DNA from: Actinomycetota bacterium
Lineage (GTDB): Bacteria > Actinomycetota > Acidimicrobiia > Acidimicrobiales > MedAcidi-G1
Assembly: GCA_014381945.1 (NCBI GenBank)
Contig: JACNKQ010000062.1
Coordinates: 1-34,463, forward strand
Length of the DNA: 34,463 nt
Reading direction: 5' to 3'
A program made the position numbers and the translations under genes. The notes beneath the pieces were generated by a model that saw only the letters and a list, made by a program, of their open reading frames with translations, was not told where the DNA came from and ran no database searches. Positions 27,014-33,118 of the stretch are shown piece after piece (the first letter of the stretch is position 1; each line of letters starts with the position of its first letter).

Positions 27014-28548
27014 AGGGCGACCGACGACTTTCGGGCTGGACCGACGAATGGACGGGCGGGCATGTCACCGTCCGCGTGCACGCGGCCCGCCGTCGTTTCG
27101 ACATGAGCCTGCTCCGATTGCAGGCGCAACTCGAGACACCGGCAGTCGACCGGTCGCTGCCATGGGTAGTCGCCTTCGTGCTGTTCACCACACTGTCCCT
27201 TCTGGCCCTCGCCAGGAACCGCGACTTCGGCCTGGGCACCGGGATCGGCTTTCCACTCCAGGCCATACACCTGCTCGAAGGCGGCCGCCCGCCGGTGATC
27301 TCAGACCTGGGCCTCAACCTCTTCGCAATCCAGGCAGCGTTCCTGTTCGTCCCGATCGCATTCCTCGCACGCTTCGTGCCCACAGCCGAGATGCTCCTCG
27401 TCTTCCAGGCCCTTGCCCTGGCCATTCCGGTCGTACCCATCTGGCGCATCGCACGGGGGCCGGCCAACCTGCGGATCGGTGGCGCCGGTGCCCTGATGCT
27501 CGCCTATGCACTGCACCCATCGGTCCACAACCTGAACCTGGCCGGTTTCCACACCGAGGCGCTCGCCCTCCCGGCCCTGTTCGTGGCCTACCTGGTCGGA
27601 CGCCGGGGCCAGTGGATTCGGCTGGGCCTCCTGTCGCTGGTGATCGTGGCCGCACGTGCGGACCTGGGCCTCGCCCTGGGTGCCCTCGGCCTCGTTCTGG
27701 TGCTCGAGGACCGGCGAAGGCCCGGCTGGATTCTCGCTGCCTTCGGGACGGCCTGGTTCGTCGTGATGGCCTTCATGCTGCAGCCGATGTTCGGGAACGG
27801 CGCCTACCCGCACCTCGGGGCATTCGCCGCCTTCGGCGACACCGCTCCAGGCGTCCTCGCCGGCATGCTGGGCGACCCGGTCGGCGTGGTTTCGCACCTG
27901 ACCGACAGGGTGGCATTCGAAAAGCAGCTCCTGCTCCTCGCCCCGGTCCTGTTCCTGCCGTTGATACGCCCCCGGTACCTCCTTCCGATACTCCCACTGC
28001 TGGGCCTCTACCTGATCGCCGATGTTCCGGACTTCGGTCTCGGCAACCCGCAGCAGGACGTGGCCACCCTGCCCTTCGTGATGATCGCAGCGGCCTATGC
28101 GCTGCAACGCCTGGGACGGCGGGGGGTCAGCCGGGTGCTGGTCGACCGGCGGATCCTGAGCGTGCTGGTGCTGACGGCCCTTGTCTTCTTCGTCCGGGAT
28201 GCAGCGGCTTCGCCCTACGAGCAACCCTGGGACTGGGGACGTCGCGATGCGGTGGACACGGCCCGCCTCACCGCAACCGGCATGGTCGAACGGTGGGATC
28301 GGGTACTTGCGACGTCCGCTGTCTTCCCCCTGATTGCCGAGCGGACCACGGCCATGGTCCTCCAGGACGACACGCCGTTCCTGCCCGACCTCGAGTTGGT
28401 CGAGGACATCGACGTTGTGATCTTCGACGAGACAGCGGCCAGATGGCCCCGATCCAGCGTCCGTGGCTTCGGCGGCGTGCTCGTGATGCTCGACTTCGAG
28501 GAACGCTTCGCTGAAGAAGGCGTCCACCTCTGGGTGCTCGCCCCCTGA
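27010..28548 (+). CDS. DUF2079 multi-pass membrane protein
   Basis: The 512-residue product is polytopic, with about ten hydrophobic segments starting at WVVAFVLFTTLSLLALARN. DFGLGTGIGFPLQAIHLLEG and LAGFHTEALALPALFVAYLV are hallmarks of the DUF2079 family, distantly related to GT-C glycosyltransferases. The aspartate in RNRDFGLG and the histidine in FHTEA are the likely functional positions by analogy with the family; the activity is unknown. The C-terminal 100 residues are soluble. It starts within the SRAP stop (ATGA), so it is probably co-translated, although no functional link is obvious. Confidence 0.82.
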   Translation: MKGDRRLSGWTDEWTGGHVTVRVHAARRRFDMSLLRLQAQLETPAVDRSLPWVVAFVLFTTLSLLALARNRDFGLGTGIGFPLQAIHLLEGGRPPVISDLGLNLFAIQAAFLFVPIAFLARFVPTAEMLLVFQALALAIPVVPIWRIARGPANLRIGGAGALMLAYALHPSVHNLNLAGFHTEALALPALFVAYLVGRRGQWIRLGLLSLVIVAARADLGLALGALGLVLVLEDRRRPGWILAAFGTAWFVVMAFMLQPMFGNGAYPHLGAFAAFGDTAPGVLAGMLGDPVGVVSHLTDRVAFEKQLLLLAPVLFLPLIRPRYLLPILPLLGLYLIADVPDFGLGNPQQDVATLPFVMIAAAYALQRLGRRGVSRVLVDRRILSVLVLTALVFFVRDAAASPYEQPWDWGRRDAVDTARLTATGMVERWDRVLATSAVFPLIAERTTAMVLQDDTPFLPDLELVEDIDVVIFDETAARWPRSSVRGFGGVLVMLDFEERFAEEGVHLWVLAP

Positions 28549-28562
28549 CGGGGAGCGCGAGC
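28536..28562. terminator. Bidirectional hairpin between DUF2079 and HIT genes
   Basis: GCTCGC-CCCC, loop tgac, GGGG-agc-GCGAGC forms a 10-bp GC-rich stem with a 3-nt bulge. It spans the DUF2079 stop codon and ends 2 nt before the HIT stop. It reads as a hairpin on both strands and is well placed to end two convergent transcripts. No U-tract follows. Confidence 0.5.
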
Positions 28563-28563
28563 C

Positions 28564-28983
28564 TCAGACGACGTCAGGATGTCGGGCCACCCGGAGAGCG
28601 GTGCGGAGCATCTCGGCCACAAGGTCGAGGCCTGCCGGGTCCGGGTCTGCTTCGGCCAGCCCGAAGTCGAGGTGACCCATGTGTTCGATCGGCACAACGT
28701 GCAGGTGGGTGTGCGGCACCTCGAATCCGGCGATCATGAGGCCGACCCGGGTAGGGGAGAAGGCCTCCTGGATCGCAACGCCGACGGCGTGGGCCACCGT
28801 CATGCAGTGGGCGGCAACGTCTGACGACAGGTCCGTCCAGCGGTCGACCTCGGCGATCGGGACCACCAGAGTGTGGCCCCGGTTGAGGGGACGGATGTCA
28901 ACCATCGCCACGCACACGTCGTCGCGCCAGATGATCCGGCCGGGGATCTCTCCGGCGATGATGCGGCTGAAGATCGAGGGCAT
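28564..28983 (-). CDS. HIT family nucleotide hydrolase/transferase
   Basis: The 139-residue product starts MPSIFSRIIAGEIPGRIIWR and contains the histidine triad PHTHLHVVP, as in HinT-type nucleoside phosphoramidases and dinucleoside polyphosphate hydrolases. NRGHTLVVPIAEVDRW is the other conserved block. It should be cytoplasmic and act on AMP-linked substrates; the exact one is unknown. CCCGGAGG lies 5 nt before the ATG, an unusually clear ribosome-binding site for this window. The predicted TACGAT promoter gives a leader of about 55 nt containing three 9-bp repeats. Confidence 0.92.
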   Translation of the reverse strand: MPSIFSRIIAGEIPGRIIWRDDVCVAMVDIRPLNRGHTLVVPIAEVDRWTDLSSDVAAHCMTVAHAVGVAIQEAFSPTRVGLMIAGFEVPHTHLHVVPIEHMGHLDFGLAEADPDPAGLDLVAEMLRTALRVARHPDVV

Positions 28984-29008
28984 GGTGGCCTCCGGGCGTT
29001 TGGTGAAG

Positions 29009-29035
29009 GGGGTGAACGGGGTGAACGGGGTGAAC
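29009..29035. repeat. Three tandem copies of ggggtgaac between HIT and pgsA
   Basis: Three perfect 9-bp units (29009-29017, 29018-29026, 29027-29035) are followed by a partial gggtg. They lie in the HIT leader and also cover the -35 region of the divergent pgsA promoter. Confidence 0.8.
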
Positions 29036-29043
29036 GGGTGTTC

Positions 29044-29049
29044 ATCGTA
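29044..29049 (-). promoter_or_regulatory. Putative -10 box of the HIT gene, overlapping the pgsA -10 box
   Basis: The minus strand reads TACGAT. Its TA is the same base pair step as the TA of the plus-strand TAGGCT (29048-29053), so two divergent promoters share two base pairs. Confidence 0.45.
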
Positions 29050-29053
29050 GGCT
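29048..29053 (+). promoter_or_regulatory. Leaderless promoter -10 box of pgsA
   Basis: TAGGCT lies 7 nt before GTG 29061. No ribosome-binding site is visible. Confidence 0.55.
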
Positions 29054-29060
29054 CCTACCC

Positions 29061-29678
29061 GTGAACAGCGAGGAGCGGCGGGAACCCACCCTCCGCACGG
29101 GATGGCAGGGTGTGTGGACAGTTCCCAACGCCATCAGCGTTGCAAGGATCGCCTGCATCCCCTGGTTCGTCTGGCTGCTGTTCGGGGCCGGGGACCGGAC
29201 GGCGGCAGCGCTGCTGCTCGGAGCACTCGGAGCCACCGACTGGGTCGACGGCTGGGTTGCCCGCCGGTTCGACCAGATCTCCGAGATCGGCAAGGTCCTC
29301 GACCCGACAGCCGACCGGCTCCTGCTCATTGTTGCGGCACCGGCGATGATCATCGACGGTTCGGTCCCGACCTTGTTCGCCGCTGCGGCGCTCCTGCGGG
29401 AGGTCCTGATCGGCGCTGCGGCGCTCCTCCTCGCCGGCTTCGGCGCACGCCGGATCGACGTGACCTGGTGGGGCAAGACGGGGACCTTCGCCATGCTGTT
29501 CGCCTTTCCGTGCTTCCTGGCGGGGGAGTCCACGATCACCGGCCGACCGGCCTTTGCCGTGGCGGCCTGGGTCTTCGCCATCCCCGGGCTCCTGATCGCA
29601 TGGTGGGCCGGTCTCGGGTATGTCCCCGAGGGATTCCGGGCGCTCCGGGAGGGCCGAGCCGCCCGGGAAGGTGCCTGA
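29061..29678 (+). CDS. pgsA: CDP-alcohol phosphatidyltransferase (PgsA-like)
   Basis: The enzyme joins a CDP-diacylglycerol phosphatidyl group to an alcohol, most likely glycerol 3-phosphate, in the membrane. The full motif D60xxD63G64xxA67R68-x8-G77-xxx-D81-xxx-D85 is present (TDWVDGWVARRF, then GKVLDPTAD). TVPNAISVARI is the typical N-terminal block before the first TM helix; about five or six hydrophobic segments follow. The 205-residue length fits PgsA. The position near gcvH and garA recalls mycobacterial pgsA2. Substrate choice (glycerol phosphate or another alcohol) cannot be settled from sequence alone. Confidence 0.88.
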   Translation: MNSEERREPTLRTGWQGVWTVPNAISVARIACIPWFVWLLFGAGDRTAAALLLGALGATDWVDGWVARRFDQISEIGKVLDPTADRLLLIVAAPAMIIDGSVPTLFAAAALLREVLIGAAALLLAGFGARRIDVTWWGKTGTFAMLFAFPCFLAGESTITGRPAFAVAAWVFAIPGLLIAWWAGLGYVPEGFRALREGRAAREGA

Positions 29679-29715
29679 ACCTCGCCCCAGAGCCCACTGG
29701 TGCCGATGCATTGTG

Positions 29716-29721
29716 TAGGTT
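29716..29721 (+). promoter_or_regulatory. Leaderless promoter -10 box of gcvH
   Basis: TAGGTT lies 7 nt before ATG 29729. A leaderless gcvH leaves no room for a glycine riboswitch. Confidence 0.6.
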
Positions 29722-29728
29722 CGGGCGC

Positions 29729-30112
29729 ATGAATGTTCCAGGCGACCTCCGCTATTCGGCCGATCACGAGTGGGTCCGCGTCGAAGAAGGTGGACGGGTC
29801 CGGATCGGCATCACCGACTACGCACAGGACGCGCTCGGGGACGTCGTGTTCATCGACCTTCCGTCCCTCGGCACGACGGTGCTGACCGGCGCGGTGTTCG
29901 GCGAGGTCGAGTCGACCAAGTCGGTCTCCGAACTGTTCGCACCCCTCTCCGGCTCGGTCGTGGCAGTCAACGACGAACTCGAAGCGGCCCCCGAACGGGT
30001 CAACGAGGATCCCTACGGCGACGGATGGATCTGCGAACTCCAACTCGCGGACGCCGCAGAACTCGACGACCTCATGGACCCGGCCGCCTACTCGACGCTG
30101 ATCGAGGGTTGA
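29729..30112 (+). CDS. gcvH: Glycine cleavage system H protein
   Basis: GcvH shuttles the methylamine group between GcvP, GcvT and the lipoamide dehydrogenase on a lipoyl arm. The 127-residue product has the lipoylation site FGEVESTKSVSELF with K64, the same position as in E. coli, and the family blocks YSADHEWVRVEEGG, GITDYAQDALGDVVFIDLP and VNEDPYGDGWI. The start agrees with the -10 box. The garA homologue begins 2 nt after its stop. gcvT lies 3.4 kb downstream on the same strand; gcvP is not in the window. Confidence 0.97.
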   Translation: MNVPGDLRYSADHEWVRVEEGGRVRIGITDYAQDALGDVVFIDLPSLGTTVLTGAVFGEVESTKSVSELFAPLSGSVVAVNDELEAAPERVNEDPYGDGWICELQLADAAELDDLMDPAAYSTLIEG

Positions 30113-30114
30113 CC

Positions 30115-30579
30115 GTGGACGAGAAAAGGTGCCCGGCGTGCGGGCGGACAGACGACGGTGCGGCCAACTTCTGCCCCTCGTGCGGTCATGAGATCCGCTC
30201 CTCCGCCGACGAGATCACCGACACCTTCGAACTCGAAAAGGAACTACCCCACGAAGAGGACCGGGCCCGCTTTCCCCACGACTGCGGCCTGTTCGTGGTC
30301 GAATCGGGTCCCAAGGCAGGTGCCCGCTATGGCCTCGAGGCCGACCTCACGACCCTGGGTCGCCACGGGGACGCCGACATCTTCTTCGACGATGTCACCG
30401 TCTCGCGGCGCCACGCCGAGGTACAGCGCACCGGCGACCGCTACCTGGTCCGGGATGCCGGCTCCCTCAACGGCACCTACGTGAACCGGGATCGGATCGA
30501 GAGCGTCCTCCTTCAGGACGGCGACGAACTCCAGATCGGACGATTCCGGCTGGTGTTCTTCCACGGCACCGCAGGCTGA
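30115..30579 (+). CDS. garA: GarA/OdhI-type FHA protein with N-terminal zinc ribbon
   Basis: GarA/OdhI inhibits 2-oxoglutarate dehydrogenase and adjusts glutamate metabolism; phosphorylation of an N-terminal Thr by Ser/Thr kinases makes the FHA domain bind its own tail and switches it off. The 154-residue product has FHA residues G82-R83, S97/R98/H100 and N119-G120 (TLGRHGDADIFFDDVTVSRR, GSLNGTYVNRD) and the end DGDELQIGRFRLVFF. DEITDTFELEKEL, with T35 and T37, sits where GarA has its ETTS phosphosite. Unlike mycobacterial GarA, residues 6-23 form a zinc ribbon (CPAC, CPSC). GTG 30115 is 2 nt after gcvH. Confidence 0.87.
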   Translation: MDEKRCPACGRTDDGAANFCPSCGHEIRSSADEITDTFELEKELPHEEDRARFPHDCGLFVVESGPKAGARYGLEADLTTLGRHGDADIFFDDVTVSRRHAEVQRTGDRYLVRDAGSLNGTYVNRDRIESVLLQDGDELQIGRFRLVFFHGTAG

Positions 30580-30589
30580 CCGGCGGGCC

Positions 30590-31303
30590 ATGACGGCGAC
30601 CACCACCCTCACGATCGGCGAGGTGATCGACCGGCTCGTCGAGGAGTTCCCCGATGTCACGGTCTCGAAGATCCGGTTCCTGGAATCCCAGGGCCTCGTG
30701 GATCCCGGACGCACCCCGTCCGGCTACAGGCAGTTCACGTCGACCGACGTCGGCCTCCTTCGCTGGGTGCTCCGCCAGCAACGCGAGCACTTCCTTCCCC
30801 TCAAGGTCATCCGGGAGGCCCTCGAGGAAACCGGTGGACGGGTCCCGGACCCGAACGGGGACGGCGACGACGCCGAGGTTTCGCCCTTCCGGGAGCGGGG
30901 CCGGCAGCGTCGCTTCGTGGGATCGGTGAGCGTGTCGCGTGAGGAGTTGGCAACCACGGTCGGGGTGGAGCCCCCGATCATCGCCCAACTCGAGCGACTG
31001 GGCCTGCTGGTCGGTCATGTGGCGGGTTCGGCGACCGTCTACGACGGCGAGGCCCTGCACGTGGCCCGCCTCGCAGCCCGATTCCTCGAACTCGGGGTCG
31101 ACCCCCGCCACCTGAGGATGTTCCTCGTCGGGGCGCAGCGGGAAGCGGGTGTGCTCGAGCAGGCCCTCCTGCCCCGGCTACGGAGCGACGACCGCTCACA
31201 ACGCGAGGTGAGGGCCCAGCTCGACGAGTTGGTGGACGCCGGGAGCCAACTGCGCGAGATCCTGCTCCGTCGCTCACTGGGCCGACTGGGCGACCAGGCG
31301 TAG
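30590..31303 (+). CDS. ftsR: MerR-family regulator FtsR (Rv1828-like)
   Basis: The 237-residue product has an N-terminal MerR winged helix (LTIGEVIDRLVEEFPDVTVS, KIRFLESQGLVDPGRTPSGY, RQFTSTDVGLLRWVLRQQRE) and a long C-terminal part with a second helix-rich region (VSREELATTVGVEPPIIAQL). The order gcvH-garA-this gene-bfn matches Rv1826-Rv1829 (with one inserted gene), so it is the likely orthologue of Rv1828, called FtsR in Corynebacterium, where it activates ftsZ. No metal-sensing cysteines are seen. The ATG is 10 nt after the garA stop. Confidence 0.85.
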   Translation: MTATTTLTIGEVIDRLVEEFPDVTVSKIRFLESQGLVDPGRTPSGYRQFTSTDVGLLRWVLRQQREHFLPLKVIREALEETGGRVPDPNGDGDDAEVSPFRERGRQRRFVGSVSVSREELATTVGVEPPIIAQLERLGLLVGHVAGSATVYDGEALHVARLAARFLELGVDPRHLRMFLVGAQREAGVLEQALLPRLRSDDRSQREVRAQLDELVDAGSQLREILLRRSLGRLGDQA

Positions 31304-31311
31304 TCGGCCAC

Positions 31312-31932
31312 ATGGGTGCACCTCGGCTACTACTAGGTTCCGACGACCTGGCCCGGCGCGTGAAGGAACTAGGCGCAGAGGTCGCCGAAGGCCTCGACGA
31401 CGGTGCCGTCGTCGTCGGGGTCCTACGGGGCTGCCTGCCGTTCCTGGCCGACCTTGTGCGCGCCGTGGACCGACGTCTCGAGATCGACTTCCTGTCGCTC
31501 AGCGCATTCGCTCCGGACAGCGGACGGGTCCGACTCACCCGCGACGTCGGTTTGGACGTGAGCGGCCGCCAGGTGCTCCTCGTGGAGGACATGGTCGACA
31601 CCGGACTCCGGCTCGACTTCCTGCTCCGCCACCTCCGGAACCACGAAGCGTCCGAGGTTCGAGTGTGCACCCTGTTCGACCGCGTCGACCGGCGTGTGCT
31701 CCCGGTGCCCGTCGACTACGTGGGCTTTGTCCTGGAGGAACCGTTCGTGGTCGGATACGGACTCGACCATCGGGGACTGTTCCGCAACCTGCCGGGCATC
31801 GTCACCCTCGACCAGGCACAGCTCGAGGCGGACCTCGATTCCTGTTCCGAGCCTGGTGGAGATGCCATGGTCGACGACATCCGAACCTTGGCCAGAGCCG
31901 GTTCCGGCGACGAGAGTAGGGTGCCCGCGTGA
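31312..31932 (+). CDS. Hypoxanthine phosphoribosyltransferase-like protein
   Basis: The 206-residue product has the type I phosphoribosyltransferase PRPP loop VLLVEDMVDTGLRLDFLL, the block VVGVLRGCLPFLADLVRAVD and the Hpt-type PVDYVGFVLEEPFVVGYGLD, then RNLPGI. Hpt salvages hypoxanthine and guanine to IMP and GMP. This copy diverges: RGCLPF stands where KGxxxF is usual, and about 40 extra residues follow RNLPGI. It may be a specialised paralogue. It is inserted between ftsR and bfn, where mycobacteria have none. Its stop overlaps the GTG of the mini-ORF before bfn (GTGA). Confidence 0.78.
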   Translation: MGAPRLLLGSDDLARRVKELGAEVAEGLDDGAVVVGVLRGCLPFLADLVRAVDRRLEIDFLSLSAFAPDSGRVRLTRDVGLDVSGRQVLLVEDMVDTGLRLDFLLRHLRNHEASEVRVCTLFDRVDRRVLPVPVDYVGFVLEEPFVVGYGLDHRGLFRNLPGIVTLDQAQLEADLDSCSEPGGDAMVDDIRTLARAGSGDESRVPA

Positions 31933-31964
31933 TCCGCCAGGAGTTGCCCGGGGGCCGTCGATGA
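31917..31964 (+). promoter_or_regulatory. bfn promoter plus leaderless 11-codon mini-ORF between hpt-like and bfn
   Basis: TAGGGT (31917-31922), inside the last codons of the hpt-like gene, is followed after 6 nt by GTG 31929. The mini-ORF encodes MIRQELPGGRR and ends with TGA at 31962-31964, overlapping the bfn ATG (31961) as ATGA. Its GTG also overlaps the hpt-like stop as GTGA, so it could join the two genes by coupling as well as serve a leaderless transcript. Confidence 0.5.
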
Positions 31965-32452
31965 TCGAAATGCAGATCGTCGGCGTGCAGGAGGTCCTGC
32001 CGACGAACACGCCCGTCGTCCTGCTCCGGGAAACAGAGGGGCGGCGGCTGCTGCCCATCTTCATCGGGCACCCGGAGGCGACAGCGATAGCCCTGGCGCT
32101 GGCAGGCCAGGAGACCCCACGCCCGATGACCCACGACCTGATGGCCGGGGTACTCGACGGCTTCTCCATCAGGCTCGAGCAGGTCGTCGTGAGCGAACTG
32201 CGGGACCGCACCTTCTTCGCCGAACTGCATCTTCGGGGACCGGATGGCCCACAGGTGGTTTCCGCCAGGCCCTCCGATGCGATCGCCCTCGCCGTCCGTA
32301 CAGCCACATCCGTATTCGCTGCCGAAGAGGTCCTCGACGAGGCCGGCTACCTGCCTCCGGAAGAGGAGAGGCCCACTGGCACCGAGGAGCAACTCGAGGA
32401 ATTCCGCGAGTTCCTCGACCAGGTCAACCCCGAGGACTTCGCCGGGGAATAG
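31961..32452 (+). CDS. Bifunctional nuclease family protein (DUF151)
   Basis: The 163-residue product starts MIEMQIVGVQEVLPTNTPVV and keeps the family blocks RRLLPIFIGHPEATAIALAL, RPMTHDLMAGVLD and SARPSDAIALAVRT. The family name comes from plant BBD proteins with RNase and DNase activity; crystal structures of bacterial members exist, but the bacterial role is unsettled. The orthologous gene in mycobacteria is Rv1829. The acidic C-terminal tail (EEQLEEFREFLDQVNPEDF) is typical of actinobacterial copies. The ATG is preferred because it begins the conserved domain. Confidence 0.9.
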   Translation: MIEMQIVGVQEVLPTNTPVVLLRETEGRRLLPIFIGHPEATAIALALAGQETPRPMTHDLMAGVLDGFSIRLEQVVVSELRDRTFFAELHLRGPDGPQVVSARPSDAIALAVRTATSVFAAEEVLDEAGYLPPEEERPTGTEEQLEEFREFLDQVNPEDFAGE

Positions 32453-32491
32453 ACCCGAATCGGGATCGTTGGCTGACTCCCCAACAGGTGA

Positions 32492-32520
32492 TTGACGCCG
32501 CGCGCTCCCGCCCCTACCCT
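32492..32520 (+). promoter_or_regulatory. Consensus-like promoter upstream of the second merR gene
   Basis: TTGACG (32492-32497), a 17-bp spacer and TACCCT (32515-32520) form the best -35/-10 pair in the window. The predicted start is near 32527, about 100 nt before the merR start. It lies in the 176-bp gap after bfn, the largest intergenic region on this side. Confidence 0.65.
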
Positions 32521-32535
32521 GTGGAGGTCACAGGG
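32517..32535. promoter_or_regulatory. Inverted repeat CCCTGTG-N5-CACAGGG over the transcription start
   Basis: A perfect 7-bp dyad with a 5-bp centre (gaggt) overlaps the last four bases of the upstream -10 box and covers the predicted transcription start. It ends 3 nt before the second -10 box (TAGTTT at 32539). It is a plausible repressor operator, perhaps autoregulatory for the MerR protein. Confidence 0.5.
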
Positions 32536-32538
32536 GTG

Positions 32539-32626
32539 TAGTTTCGCCGTTGTGGTTCGCATTGCACCGACACCCGGGTCGCCGAGAAGGCCCTACAAGG
32601 TGGCAGGCGGTGCAGAGAGGGGTTGA
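32539..32626 (+). promoter_or_regulatory. Second merR promoter with leaderless 24-codon mini-ORF ending in TTGA
   Basis: TAGTTT (32539-32544) is followed after 7 nt by GTG 32552. This opens a 24-codon frame rich in Arg, Pro and Gly (first residues MVRIAPTPGSPRRPY) that ends with TGA at 32624-32626. The stop overlaps a TTG (32623) in the merR frame as TTGA and lies 2 nt before the merR GTG (32629). Confidence 0.45.
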
Positions 32627-32628
32627 CC

Positions 32629-33114
32629 GTGGATACACCGACAGAGGGTTACAGCGCTAAGCAGAGTGCCGATATCGTCGGCATCACCTACCGCCAACTC
32701 GACTACTGGGCCCGGACCGAGTTGGTGCGGCCATCGCTGGTTGACGCCGAGGGCAGCGGCTCACGCCGCCTGTACTCCTACCGCGACCTGCTCGAACTGA
32801 AGGCCATCAAGACCCTCCTCGACGCCGGCATCCGCCTGGAACGCGTGCGGAAGGTCTTCGAGTTCCTGCACGACACGCTCGACGAGGACGTGTCCCGGGT
32901 AAACCTGGTCATCAGCGGCGACTCCGTCCTGGTCCGACGAGGCGAACACGAGATCATCGACCTGCTGCGCAGGGGACAGGGAGTCCTCAACATCCTGCCC
33001 CTGGCCGGCGTGAAGCACGACCTCGATGCCACGATCATCGACTTGTTTCCGGCCACCCGATCCGCCGCTGGTACCTCCGGCGTAGGCGACGATGCCTCGG
33101 CGGTGGGCAAGTAG
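32629..33114 (+). CDS. MerR-family regulator (Rv1830-like)
   Basis: The roughly 161-residue product has a MerR helix-turn-helix: YSAKQSADIVGITYRQLDYW, then ARTELVRPSL and GSRRLYSYRDLLELKAIKTL. A short effector region follows, with no cysteines that would suggest metal sensing. NLVISGDSVLVRRGEHEIID and GVLNILPLAGVKHDLDATII are characteristic of the actinobacterial family next to bfn (mycobacterial Rv1830). GTG 32629 has GAGAGGGG upstream; TTG 32623 is an in-frame alternative that overlaps the mini-ORF stop. The ligand and regulon are unknown. Confidence 0.85.
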   Translation: MDTPTEGYSAKQSADIVGITYRQLDYWARTELVRPSLVDAEGSGSRRLYSYRDLLELKAIKTLLDAGIRLERVRKVFEFLHDTLDEDVSRVNLVISGDSVLVRRGEHEIIDLLRRGQGVLNILPLAGVKHDLDATIIDLFPATRSAAGTSGVGDDASAVGK

Positions 33115-33118
33115 GCGC

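Noticed and set aside
29679-29728. Glycine riboswitch before gcvH, or before gcvT at 33467-33491
   Set aside because: Only 50 and 25 bp are available, and the -10 boxes predict leaderless transcripts. No riboswitch fold fits.
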